A DNA stretch of 64,000 nucleotides from Chromatiales bacterium 21-64-14 (GTDB lineage: Bacteria > Pseudomonadota > Gammaproteobacteria > 21-64-14): the NCBI GenBank assembly GCA_002255365.1, contig NCBI01000004.1, positions 1 to 64,000 on the forward strand, in the 5' to 3' direction. A program made the position numbers and the translations under genes. Position 1 is the stretch's first letter. Each line of letters starts with the position of its first letter. Shown here in pieces: positions 27,769 to 35,950 of this stretch. The notes beneath the pieces were generated by a model. It was not told the origin of the DNA, ran no database searches, and saw only the letters and a list, made by a program, of their open reading frames with translations.

Positions 27769-27864
27769 TCAGGCGCCGGCGATCGCCTTGATCACGAACA
27801 CCAATATCACCGCCAGGACCAGGCCGGAGACAATGGTACCGAGTATGGAATCCAGTGGGTTCAT
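27769..27864 (-). CDS. 31-residue single-pass membrane peptide
   Basis: Reverse complement gives MNPLDSILGTIVSGLVLAVI followed by LVFVIKAIAGA and a stop. The peptide has a short polar start, a continuous hydrophobic helix and a lysine near the end. A GGAGGG Shine-Dalgarno sits 8 bp upstream of the ATG at 27864. It is directly upstream of, and on the same strand as, the PuuD-like membrane gene, suggesting a small partner subunit or stabiliser, as CcoQ- or CydX-like peptides do for their complexes. The partner role is inference. Confidence 0.7.
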   Translation of the reverse strand: MNPLDSILGTIVSGLVLAVILVFVIKAIAGA

Positions 27865-28391
27865 CGGTGGTGCCCTCCATCAGGAATGCGTTCTTTGCAA
27901 TTTTTTTTAGGTGCCGGCATAGGTACCGGCGCAATTCTTTAGTATTCTAATAGGTAATTCAGCATAAGCGACGGACCCGTCCAATGCAATCGCGCACCGA
28001 ACCCCGCGCTGGGGACGTGCGCCGCATGCCTTCGACGGGTCGGCGCGGACCCGATGGACCTGCGCCGGTTCGCCCGCGGAGCATGCGGCCATGGGGATGG
28101 GGTCACAAGCGTGGTGCGTTCTCCACCCACGGCCAAGTCCGGTTCGATTCTCCCTGTGGCGTCGGTGGCATCGGTCCGGGATCTGGTAGCCAAACCGCGC
28201 GGGATCGGCTGATCTGTGCCGGGGCAGCGCCGTTGGCGGTATGGGCCAGGTATCCGGTGGCTGGAGACACGCGTTCTGGGGTCCGTGCCCGGCATACCCC
28301 GCCCTGTGATAGGCTGTTGCGCGGTTACGCACCGCCGCGCGGACACGGGTTGCTGGCGGGACCTCATCGCGCCGGGACTCAGGAGCGCCTA
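27865..28391. other. 527-bp divergent intergenic region
   Basis: The gap between the membrane peptide gene (minus) and the BON lipoprotein (plus). Near 27898-27960 it is AT-rich, with a T8 tract, a small inverted repeat (GCCGG...CCGGC about 27914-27932) and TTAG/CTAA pairs that could hold the promoter of the minus-strand genes. The rest (about 27985-28385) is GC-rich; a long plus frame runs through it but its arginine- and proline-heavy sequence does not look like a protein. Confidence 0.45.
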
Positions 28392-28754
28392 ATGAGCGGA
28401 TTCAACGCAGGCAGGATGGCAGGCTTGATGATGCTTGCCGCCGTGGCTACCTCCGGTTGCGTGGCGCTGGTGGTGGGGGGTGCCGCCGGTGGCGGGTACT
28501 ACGTGGGCAAGGATCAACGCAGCGTCGGGCAGATCAGCGACGACACGGCGATCACGGCGCGCATCAATTCCCACTATCTGCGTGATCCCGACATCAAGAG
28601 CCGGGACATCGACGTGGATACCTACCAAGGCGTCGTGACCCTCCACGGTACGGTGCCGAGTACGCAGGCGCTGGGCCGGGCCATCGCGATCGCCAAGGCC
28701 ACCAAGGGCGTCAAGCAGGTGGTTTCCAAGCTGAGCGTCGCGCCCGGGCAGTAG
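28392..28754 (+). CDS. BON-domain lipoprotein (OsmY/DolP-like)
   Basis: A 120-residue lipoprotein: signal with lipobox TSGC (Cys at about 22), a glycine-rich linker (GGAAGGGYYVGKD), and one BON domain (ISDDTAITARINSHYLRDPD to VVSKLSVAPGQ) including the VTLHGTVPS turn. BON domains bind phospholipids or membranes. AGGAG precedes the ATG at 28392 by about 9 bp. DolP itself has two BON domains; this has one. Confidence 0.85.
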   Translation: MSGFNAGRMAGLMMLAAVATSGCVALVVGGAAGGGYYVGKDQRSVGQISDDTAITARINSHYLRDPDIKSRDIDVDTYQGVVTLHGTVPSTQALGRAIAIAKATKGVKQVVSKLSVAPGQ

Positions 28755-28806
28755 TCCCGGACACAGTCGCGCCCACCCTCTGTGTTCCGATTTCAGGTTC
28801 GGATCC

Positions 28807-30630
28807 ATGTGCGGAATCTGCGGTGAATTCCGGTTCGACGCGGCGCTGCCGGAACCGCAGGCGTTGGCGCGCATGACCGCGGCCCTGGCGCGGCGTGGGC
28901 CGGATCACGCGGGTGCCTATTTCGACGGGCCGCTCGCCCTGGGCCACCGCCGCTTGGCGATCATCGATCTGTCGGCGCGTTCCAATCAGCCTTTGGTGGA
29001 TCAGGATCTAGGCCTGGTATTGGTGTTCAACGGCACCATCTACAACTACCGGGAGCTGCGCGCGGAACTGGCCGGACGCGGCCATCGTTTTTACTCTGAC
29101 GGCGACAGCGAGGTGATCCTCAAGGCCTACCGGGAGTGGGGTGAGCGATGCGTGGAGCGCTTCCACGGGATGTTCGCCTTTGCGGTGTGGGATGCCCGGG
29201 CGCGACGCCTGTTCCTGGCCCGCGACCGTTTGGGCATCAAGCCCCTTTATTACACCCTGGACCGCGGGCGTCTGCGCTTTGCGTCCACCTCCCAGGCCCT
29301 GCTCGCCGCGGGCGGGGTGGACACCACGCTGGATGCAGTGGCCTTGCATCATCACCTGACCCTGCACGCAGTGGTGCCGGCGCCGCGTACCTTGCTTGCC
29401 GGGGTGCGCAAGCTGTCCCCGGCCACTACCCTTACGGTGGAGGCCGACGGGCAATGGTGGCACCAAACCTATTGGCGGCTGGAGGCGCGCCGCCCGTCAC
29501 CGCCCCTCTCCGAGGAGGAATGGATCGCGGCGGCGGGTGAGGCCCTCGGCCGGGCGGTGCAGCGCCGCCGGCTGGCGGCGGACGTGCCGGTGGGGGTTTT
29601 GCTGTCCGGCGGACTCGATTCCAGCCTGCTGGTGGCGTTGCTGGCGGAGGCGGGTACCGGGCGTCTGCACACCTTTTCCGTTGGTTTTGAGGACGTGGGT
29701 GAGGAGCGCGGCAGCGAGTTCGAATACTCCGATGCGGTGGCGGCCCGTTACGGTACCCAACACCGGCGGTTCCGGATCCCCAACGACCAGGTGCTGGAGC
29801 GGCTGCCGGAGGCGGTGGAGCAAATGGCCGAACCCATGGTGGCCCAGGACGCGGTGGCCTTCTACTTGCTTGCTGAGCAGGTGTCCCGGGAGGTGAAGGT
29901 GGTGCAGAGCGGGCAGGGGGCGGACGAGGTGTTCGGGGGCTATTTCTGGTATCCGCAGATGGAGGCCAGTCCCGGCAGCGACCTCGAACGGTTCCGCGCC
30001 TGTTACTTTGACCGGGATCACGATGAATTTCGCGCCACTGTCACCGCCGACTACCACGGGCCGGACTATACTTCCGCGCAGGTGGCCGCCTTGCTCGCTG
30101 CACCGGGCGCCGATACCTTTCTCGACCGGGTGTTGCGCATGGACGTGACCACGCTGATCGTGGACGACCCGGTGAAACGGGTGGACAACATGACCATGGC
30201 TTGGGGTCTGGAGGCGCGGGTTCCGTTCCTCGACCACGAACTGGTGGAGCTGGCCGCGCGCATGCCACCGGAACTGAAGTTGCGCGGCGGGGGAAAGTAT
30301 CCGCTGAAGGCGTTGGCGCGCGGGCGTCCGAAGGGTTATTTTCCGGTGCCTGCGCTGAAGTACGTGCGCGGGCCGTTCCTGGAGTTTATGACCGATATCC
30401 TGAATTCGCAGGCGTGCCGGCGCCGTGGATTGTTTCGCCGCCCCTACGTGGAGCAGCTGCTGGCGGCGCCGGAGCGTTACCTGACACGGATCCTCGGGAG
30501 CAAGGTCTGGCACCTGGCGCTGTTGGAGCTATGGCTGCAGCGCAACGTGGACCACGCCTCCATGCCGGGCGACCGGCATACCCCTATGAACCCTGCCTTT
30601 TCTCCTCCGGGACAACTCAGTACACTATAG
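28807..30630 (+). CDS. asnO: AsnB-like N-acetylglutaminylglutamine amidotransferase
   Basis: A 607-residue class II glutamine amidotransferase. Cys2 is the N-terminal nucleophile (MCGICGEFRF), with RRGPDHAG and FNGTIYNYRELR in the glutaminase domain; the synthetase domain has LLSGGLDSSLLVAL (near 267) and GQGADEVFGGY. The VDDPVKRVDNMTMAWGLEAR stretch and overall length match the AsnO family that amidates N-acetylglutaminylglutamine, an osmoprotectant dipeptide. The partner synthetase (GNAT-ATP-grasp) normally next to it is not in the window; a general asparagine synthetase role remains possible. Confidence 0.75.
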   Translation: MCGICGEFRFDAALPEPQALARMTAALARRGPDHAGAYFDGPLALGHRRLAIIDLSARSNQPLVDQDLGLVLVFNGTIYNYRELRAELAGRGHRFYSDGDSEVILKAYREWGERCVERFHGMFAFAVWDARARRLFLARDRLGIKPLYYTLDRGRLRFASTSQALLAAGGVDTTLDAVALHHHLTLHAVVPAPRTLLAGVRKLSPATTLTVEADGQWWHQTYWRLEARRPSPPLSEEEWIAAAGEALGRAVQRRRLAADVPVGVLLSGGLDSSLLVALLAEAGTGRLHTFSVGFEDVGEERGSEFEYSDAVAARYGTQHRRFRIPNDQVLERLPEAVEQMAEPMVAQDAVAFYLLAEQVSREVKVVQSGQGADEVFGGYFWYPQMEASPGSDLERFRACYFDRDHDEFRATVTADYHGPDYTSAQVAALLAAPGADTFLDRVLRMDVTTLIVDDPVKRVDNMTMAWGLEARVPFLDHELVELAARMPPELKLRGGGKYPLKALARGRPKGYFPVPALKYVRGPFLEFMTDILNSQACRRRGLFRRPYVEQLLAAPERYLTRILGSKVWHLALLELWLQRNVDHASMPGDRHTPMNPAFSPPGQLSTL

Positions 30631-30696
30631 CGTTAATGACGCGTGCGCCGTCTGGTGCGCGCCCCGGACCGCGACCTCAGCATACAGGTGACCCTA

Positions 30697-31032
30697 ATGG
30701 CAGACCCCCTCGCACGCATCAAGGAACAAGTAGAGAGCAACCCGGTGATCCTGTACATGAAAGGGACCCCGGATTTTCCCCAGTGCGGCTTCTCCAGCCG
30801 TACCGCGCAGGCGCTGAAGTCCTGTGGCGTGGATTTTGCGTACATCAACGTATTGGCAGACCCGGAGGTTTTCGAAAACCTGCCCAAGTTCGCCAACTGG
30901 CCGACCTTCCCGCAGCTCTATGTGGATGGCAAGCTGGTAGGCGGGTGTGACATCACGTTGGAACTGCACCAGAAGGGTGAACTGCAGCCGATGGTTCAGC
31001 AGGCCGCCGGGAAGAAGACCGCGGCATCCTGA
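30697..31032 (+). CDS. grxD: Monothiol glutaredoxin GrxD
   Basis: A 111-residue CGFS-type glutaredoxin: PQCGFSSRT active site, KGTPDFP upstream, and WPTFPQLYVDGKLVGGCDI, the GSH and iron-sulfur binding loop. GrxD carries 2Fe-2S clusters with BolA. The ATG at 30697 gives the normal N-terminus MADPLARIKEQV; the frame opens earlier at 30643 without homology. A terminator follows. Confidence 0.93.
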   Translation: MADPLARIKEQVESNPVILYMKGTPDFPQCGFSSRTAQALKSCGVDFAYINVLADPEVFENLPKFANWPTFPQLYVDGKLVGGCDITLELHQKGELQPMVQQAAGKKTAAS

Positions 31033-31060
31033 TCGCTACACCAGGGCGAGACAGCTACGG

Positions 31061-31096
31061 CGGCAGGAGGCGTAACCCCCTGCCGTTTCCGTTTTT
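31061..31096 (+). terminator. Terminator after grxD
   Basis: CGGCAGGAGG and CCCCCTGCCG can pair with a 5-base loop; the downstream stretch TTTCCGTTTTT supplies a broken T tail. It lies between grxD and a convergent minus gene and may serve both. Confidence 0.7.
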
Positions 31097-31136
31097 GGGC
31101 CAGGGGGCATGCGCCACGGGCCACAGGGCATGCCGG

Positions 31137-31697
31137 TTAGTGCGCGGTGGTCTGCAGCCGGCGGAGTTCTTCCAGGATCGCCAGCACCAGCTGTTCCCCT
31201 TTTGGGCTCATTCCCTGAGTGAGCCGTTCCGGGTCCTGCTCGCCGCGGGCCAGGGGGTTCAGCACCGCCGCCAGGCGCGCCATGTCGCCACCCATCTTCT
31301 GCATCTGTTGGGCCATGTTGGCGAGCAGCTGCAGGGCCTCCATGTTTCCGTGGCGCACCGCATGGATCATGGCCGCGAATCCCGGCGCGGCCAGGCTCGG
31401 GTCGGGGGCCGTCTCGGGATCCGGCAGAGTGGTGGGGTCTTGCAGTCCGCGCAGAATTGCCTCGGTGATGATGCGGTCCTCGCCGTCCAGGTCCCGCAGC
31501 AGGGTGGTGTCGCGCTGTCCCTTCAGGATACGGCGGATCACTGCCACCAGCCGCGTCCAACCGTTCTGTTCCGAGAGCTCGAGGAGCGGTTCCAGGTCCG
31601 GCACCATGTCCCGGTTCTGGGCCGCGATCACCACGCGGTGGATAAGCCCTGCGTGGGCCTGCAGGATCTGCTCGGTCTTTTCCGGCAACTGTGCCAT
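31137..31697 (-). CDS. Uncharacterised helical protein
   Basis: A 186-residue protein not assigned to a family. It is mostly alpha-helical by eye, with no signal peptide or membrane segment. Two helical halves are joined by a Pro/Thr linker (DPTTLPDPETAPDPS). The second half has AMIHAVRHGNMEALQLL and MAQQMQKMGGDMARLAAV, resembling DUF1641-like or TPR-like helical packing, though I cannot assert either. The start at 31697 is an ATG. It lies 82 bp downstream of the diguanylate cyclase gene on the same strand and could share its transcript. Confidence 0.55.
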   Translation of the reverse strand: MAQLPEKTEQILQAHAGLIHRVVIAAQNRDMVPDLEPLLELSEQNGWTRLVAVIRRILKGQRDTTLLRDLDGEDRIITEAILRGLQDPTTLPDPETAPDPSLAAPGFAAMIHAVRHGNMEALQLLANMAQQMQKMGGDMARLAAVLNPLARGEQDPERLTQGMSPKGEQLVLAILEELRRLQTTAH

Positions 31698-31779
31698 GGC
31701 TGCTTCCCCTGGGCCGGGCGTGCCTACGCCCTCCCGGTTCAGTGTAGCACCGTCCCCGGTCTCGAAGCCGGGGGCGGGT

Positions 31780-32727
31780 TCAGTGCACTACCTGATCCCG
31801 CCCGGCTTTTTTGGCGGCATAGAGCTTGTCATCGGCGCATTTGAGCAGCTCCCGGCGATCCAGCGGCGCGCCGCGGGTCGAGCAGCACACCCCCATGGAG
31901 GCGGTGACCGGTACCGGGCCAGCGGAGGTGGTGACCGGACGCTGGCGGATGGACTCGATGATCCGCTGGAAGATTCCGGTGTTTAATTGGGCATCCTGGT
32001 AATGCATCACCACGGCGAATTCCTCGCCACCCATGCGCACGACGATGTCCGTGGGGCGTACGGTCCGTTTCAGGCGTGTGGCGAAGGATTTCAACACCTC
32101 GTCCCCCACATCGTGTCCGTATTGGTCGTTGGTCGCCTTGAAATGGTCCAGGTCGATCATTACGCAGCAGGTGGTTCCCCCGCGCGCCTCGGTCTCGGTG
32201 AGTAGCGCGTCCAGGTGGGTCTCCAGGTAGCGCCGGTTGCCGAGCCCGGTGAGGGGATCGGTGGTGGCCAGTTCCTCCAGTTGCCGATTGAACTGGGTCA
32301 GGGCCGCGGTGGTCTCGAGCAATGCGTTCTGCAGGCCGGCGATCCGCCCTGCCGCGTGGACCCGGGCGGCGAGCGCCCGCTCATTGAGGGGTTTGGTCAG
32401 ATAGTCGTCGACCCCGCGCTGGAACGCCTGCACCAGCGGATCCACGCCCTCCTGCGCCGTGAACAGGATCACCGTGGTGTAGCGGTTCGTCTCCTCGTCC
32501 AACTGACGGATGTGGTCCGTGAGTTCCAGTCCGTCCATGGTCGGCATGATCCAATCGGCGAGCACCACGTCCGCGCGGCGGTCCTGCAGCATGGCGAGGA
32601 CCTGACGGGCATCGCCGGCGATGCGGATGTCCTGGTACCCGGATCGGTTGAGCGCGGCGCGGACCGTCCGGCAACTGACCTCCATGTCGTCCACTACAAT
32701 GATCGACAGATCAGAAACCTTGAGCAT
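31780..32727 (-). CDS. Response-regulator diguanylate cyclase (REC-GGDEF)
   Basis: A 315-residue protein. The receiver has an acidic pocket (VVDDME), phospho-acceptor Asp58 (VLADWIMP) and Lys112; the GGDEF domain has the active GGEEF at 233-237, with an inhibitory I-site RPTD at 224-227. It should make c-di-GMP under phosphorylation control by an unlinked kinase. The ATG at 32727 is taken; the frame extended to 33072 reads into RNase T. Confidence 0.9.
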   Translation of the reverse strand: MLKVSDLSIIVVDDMEVSCRTVRAALNRSGYQDIRIAGDARQVLAMLQDRRADVVLADWIMPTMDGLELTDHIRQLDEETNRYTTVILFTAQEGVDPLVQAFQRGVDDYLTKPLNERALAARVHAAGRIAGLQNALLETTAALTQFNRQLEELATTDPLTGLGNRRYLETHLDALLTETEARGGTTCCVMIDLDHFKATNDQYGHDVGDEVLKSFATRLKRTVRPTDIVVRMGGEEFAVVMHYQDAQLNTGIFQRIIESIRQRPVTTSAGPVPVTASMGVCCSTRGAPLDRRELLKCADDKLYAAKKAGRDQVVH

Positions 32728-32800
32728 GGTCGCGGCCCGTGTTGTTGTGTTTGTCGGTGTCGTCCGCCGCGGTGACGGGTGGGGCGGCGCCGTCGGGATT

Positions 32801-33460
32801 TTAACCGTTCGGGACGGGAACCGGAATGCGCGCGCCGGGCGATTCCTGAAGATCCTCCCAGCGGTTGACCACGGAGCAGAACAGGTCCGCGGTCTTCTGC
32901 GCGTCGTAGATCGCCGAGTGGGCCTCGGTCGCGTCCCATCCGAGGCCCGCAGCCTCCACTGCCCGTGCCAGTACCGTCTGGTGGTAGGCGAGACCGGCCA
33001 GTGTGACCGTGTCGAACGAGCTGAACGGGTGGAACGGGTTGCGCTTGATCCCGCAACGTGCCACTGCCGCATTCAGGAACCCCAGATCGAAGAACGCATT
33101 GTGGCCCACGAGGATCGCGCGGCTGCAACCGGCATCGCGCACCGCTTGGCGGACGGCACGGAAGATCCGCTGCAAGGCCTCGTGCTCCGGCACCGCACCT
33201 CGGAACGGGTGGTAGGGATCGATCCCGTTCACCGCCAGGGATTCCGGGTTCATATTGGCCCCAGGGAAGGGGGCGACGTGGCAGGCATGGGTTTCCTGCC
33301 GGTGCAGACGCCGATCGGCATCCATGTACAGCGTCACCGCGGCGATTTCCAGCAGGGCATCGGTGGCCGCGTTGAAGCCCCCGGTCTCCACATCCACCAC
33401 CACCGGCAGGAAGCCCCGGAACCGCAGGGCCATGGGGGGGATTGCGTTGGCATCGGTCAT
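32801..33460 (-). CDS. rnt: Ribonuclease T
   Basis: A 219-residue DEDD exonuclease. The Exo motifs are [22 protein letters not shown] and [14 protein letters not shown], and the arginine/aromatic start [12 protein letters not shown] matches RNase T, which trims tRNA 3' ends and other RNA. It begins at ATG 33460, 73 bp upstream of the diguanylate cyclase gene. Length agrees with the E. coli enzyme (215). Confidence 0.92.
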   Translation of the reverse strand: MTDANAIPPMALRFRGFLPVVVDVETGGFNAATDALLEIAAVTLYMDADRRLHRQETHACHVAPFPGANMNPESLAVNGIDPYHPFRGAVPEHEALQRIFRAVRQAVRDAGCSRAILVGHNAFFDLGFLNAAVARCGIKRNPFHPFSSFDTVTLAGLAYHQTVLARAVEAAGLGWDATEAHSAIYDAQKTADLFCSVVNRWEDLQESPGARIPVPVPNG

Positions 33461-33706
33461 GGCCAGCCAGAGAATAGCTAAAGCCGCGGTGGATTGCGAC
33501 GCTACAGTAGGTAGCCTGGACGGCGCGGGACCACCGAAGCCCGCAAGCCAGGCGCGACGGGCGGACTGCTTACGCGGACTGCCCGCTCGAGCGGCGGACA
33601 ACAAGCCCTTGATCTCCCGGGAGACCTGTCGCGTGGCGCGGCTGGGCGCCGGGGCGGCTCCGGCCCCTCTCGGGATATTCATCACGCGGTCGTGGCGACA
33701 GGATCA

Positions 33707-34651
33707 ATGATTCCCTATCGGACGTGGGTCCCCGGGGCCCTGCTGCTTGTGTTTGCCCTGTGGGTGCCCGTGCCGGCCGCCGCGCGACCCGGTCCGCTGC
33801 TGCTCTGGGAGGTGGGTCGGTGTACCGCTGGCCCCAGTTTCGTGTTCGCTATCCTGCACTCGGAGGATCCGCGTGTGACGGAGCAGGTGTCGGCGGTATT
33901 GCCGGCGCTGCGCCGCTCGGGCCGGTTGGCCATGGAGGTCGTACCCAATCAGGCTAGCCTCACCCTGCTCCAGGCGGCGAGTTACTTTACCGATGGCCGG
34001 TCTCTCGATTCGATCCTCGGCGCCCGCTTATTCTCCGCGACGCAACGCCGCATGTCCCGCTACGGGGTGACGCCGGATCTGTTGGCACGGATGCAACCGT
34101 GGGCCGTGGTGGCCACCTTGAGCCTGCCCCGCCCCAGCACCGGCGTGTTCCAGGAGATGCTGCTCTACTGGCGGGCGGCGGAAGCAGGGGTGCCGACGGT
34201 GGCCCTCGAGCAGGTCCCGGAAGAGATTGCGCTGTTCGCCGGGCTGCCCCGCGCATTGCAGACGCGCCTGGTGCGGGCGACGGTGGAACACTACGGCGCG
34301 GGGCTCCGTGCCCTGGATACGCTGCGTGGCGCCTACTTGGCGGGGGACTTGCCGGCGCTGGACCGGCTGCAAGCCGATTATCCCACCTTTCGTGAGGATC
34401 CGGAGGCCGCGGCGGCGTTCCGGGAGATCCTGGAGCACAACAACCGGCGTTTGGTGCGGCGCCTCCTGAAGCGGTTTCACCAGGGTCCTTTGTTCGCCGC
34501 CATTACCGCCCTGAATCTCCCAGGACCGAACGGCGTGTTGCAGGGCCTGGAAGCCGGCGGTTGCTCCCTAACGCGGGTGCCGCTTGGCGGCGCCGCGACA
34601 CAGGTCCGCAGCGTGCGCCCGCTCGCGGACACGAGTGGGTTTGGAAAATGA
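33707..34651 (+). CDS. TraB/GumN-family protein
   Basis: A 314-residue protein with a signal peptide (GALLLVFALWVPVPAAA). The ILHSEDPRV near the start and later EQ...VALEQVPEEIALF fit the TraB/GumN family of putative periplasmic metalloproteases, where two conserved His/Glu pairs coordinate the metal; the usual GTxH is here ILHSED. A GTG at 33692 is an alternative start. Its 3' end abuts repeat copy C. Confidence 0.72.
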   Translation: MIPYRTWVPGALLLVFALWVPVPAAARPGPLLLWEVGRCTAGPSFVFAILHSEDPRVTEQVSAVLPALRRSGRLAMEVVPNQASLTLLQAASYFTDGRSLDSILGARLFSATQRRMSRYGVTPDLLARMQPWAVVATLSLPRPSTGVFQEMLLYWRAAEAGVPTVALEQVPEEIALFAGLPRALQTRLVRATVEHYGAGLRALDTLRGAYLAGDLPALDRLQADYPTFREDPEAAAAFREILEHNNRRLVRRLLKRFHQGPLFAAITALNLPGPNGVLQGLEAGGCSLTRVPLGGAATQVRSVRPLADTSGFGK

Positions 34652-34689
34652 CGCGGCGCATCCCTGCGGCGCTCAGCAGATGGGCCTGC

Positions 34690-34830
34690 AACTACCAGCC
34701 GGCCCTGCTTCTCGGTCCGTAGCGTAAAAAATGGCCACGGAACGTTACAGAACCTACGCACCAAGGCGCGACTCTGCGCTTCCGTGCGTTCCGTGGTTGA
34801 ACTAAACCCGGGCGGGCTGGGTTCAACGCT
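34690..34830. repeat. Structured intergenic repeat, copy C
   Basis: Third copy of the element, between convergent traB-like and pyrC genes. The inner stem is CCACGGAAC (34735-34743) with GTTCCGTGG (34788-34796), perfect 9 bp. A second stem GTTGAAC / GTTCAAC is also perfect. The leading block CCGTAGCGTAAAAAAT is identical to copy A. The pyrC stop codon lies in the right edge of the element. Confidence 0.65.
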
Positions 34831-35878
34831 TGGTGCCCGGGGCGCCGGGCTCGTCCAGCCGCCACCGTAATTCCTCCCCCGCGCGCATCGGGACCACCTG
34901 CTCCGCGCCGAGGGGATAGTGCGCCGGCACGCGCCACGGTTCCCGCACCAGGGTGATGGTGCCGCGGTTGCGGGGCAGGCCGTAGAAGTCCGCGCCACGC
35001 AGGCTGGCGAAGGCCTCCAGACGGTCCAGTGCCCCGGCGTCTTCGAAGGCCTCCGCGTAGAGTTCCAGCGCGGCATGGGCGGTATAGATTCCCGCGCACC
35101 CGCATGATCCCTCCTTGGCGCCCTGCGGGTGGGGCGCGCTGTCGGTGCCCAGAAAGAAGCGCGGATCGTCGCCGGTGGCGGCCTCCAGCAACGCCAGCCG
35201 ATGGGTTTCGCGCTTCAGTACCGGCAGACAGTAATAGTGGGGCCGCAGCCCACCGGCGAACAGGGCGCCGCGGTTGAGCAGCAGATGGTGGGCGGTAATG
35301 GTGGCGCCGACGGTGGCCCGGGCGCCGCGCACGAATGCCACCGCCTCCCGGGTGGTGACGTGTTCGAAGACCACCCGCAGCGCCGGGAAGCGCGCACACA
35401 AGGGATCCAGTACCCGGTCGATGAACACCGCTTCGCGGTCGAATATGTCCACCGCCGGGTCGGTGACCTCCCCGTGGACCAGCAGCGTCAGTCCTTGCTC
35501 CTCCAGGGCTTCCAACGTGGGCAGGATGCGATTGACATCCGTGACCCCCGCGTCCGAGTGGGTGGTGGCGCCCGCGGGATAGAGCTTCGCGGCGATCACC
35601 AGGCCGCTTTCCCGCGCCCGGCGGATCTCCTCCGGCGCGGTGCGGTCGGTGAGGTACAAAGTCATCAGGGGCTCGAAGGTAGACCCCTTGGGCAGCGCGT
35701 CCAGGATCCGCTGCCGGTAGGCCAGCACCGCTTCCACGGTGGTCAGGGGCGGGGCGAGGTTGGGCATCACGATGGCACGGGCGAAGCGCTGCGCGGTGTG
35801 TGGCAGCAGCGCGGCGAGCGCCGCCCCGTCGCGCAGGTGCAGGTGCCAGTCGTCGGGCCGGGTGAGGGTCAGTCGCAT
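34823..35878 (-). CDS. pyrC: Dihydroorotase
   Basis: A 351-residue class II dihydroorotase of pyrimidine synthesis: metal ligands in DWHLHLRDG (His12, His14), the carboxylated lysine in [10 protein letters not shown] (Lys98), and [13 protein letters not shown]. The ATG at 35878 gives the standard start [15 protein letters not shown]. The stop lies at the edge of repeat C, and the last residues (EPGAPGTKR) are not conserved. Confidence 0.95.
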   Translation of the reverse strand: MRLTLTRPDDWHLHLRDGAALAALLPHTAQRFARAIVMPNLAPPLTTVEAVLAYRQRILDALPKGSTFEPLMTLYLTDRTAPEEIRRARESGLVIAAKLYPAGATTHSDAGVTDVNRILPTLEALEEQGLTLLVHGEVTDPAVDIFDREAVFIDRVLDPLCARFPALRVVFEHVTTREAVAFVRGARATVGATITAHHLLLNRGALFAGGLRPHYYCLPVLKRETHRLALLEAATGDDPRFFLGTDSAPHPQGAKEGSCGCAGIYTAHAALELYAEAFEDAGALDRLEAFASLRGADFYGLPRNRGTITLVREPWRVPAHYPLGAEQVVPMRAGEELRWRLDEPGAPGTKR

Positions 35879-35950
35879 GGGGCTATGGCGTGGTGAACCG
35901 GTTGGGATTATGCCACGTCCAGCGCGCCCTGTCGGGCGTCCGCCTGGTGT

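Noticed and set aside
27898..27932. T8 tract plus GC hairpin as a terminator
   Set aside because: On the plus strand the T run comes before the stem, and on the minus strand the stem is followed by A residues, so it is the wrong polarity in both directions.
27984..28391. Upstream half of the plus frame leading into the BON lipoprotein
   Set aside because: Arg/Pro/Gly-rich with no fold; a good ribosome site and lipoprotein signal begin at 28392, so the earlier part is non-coding.
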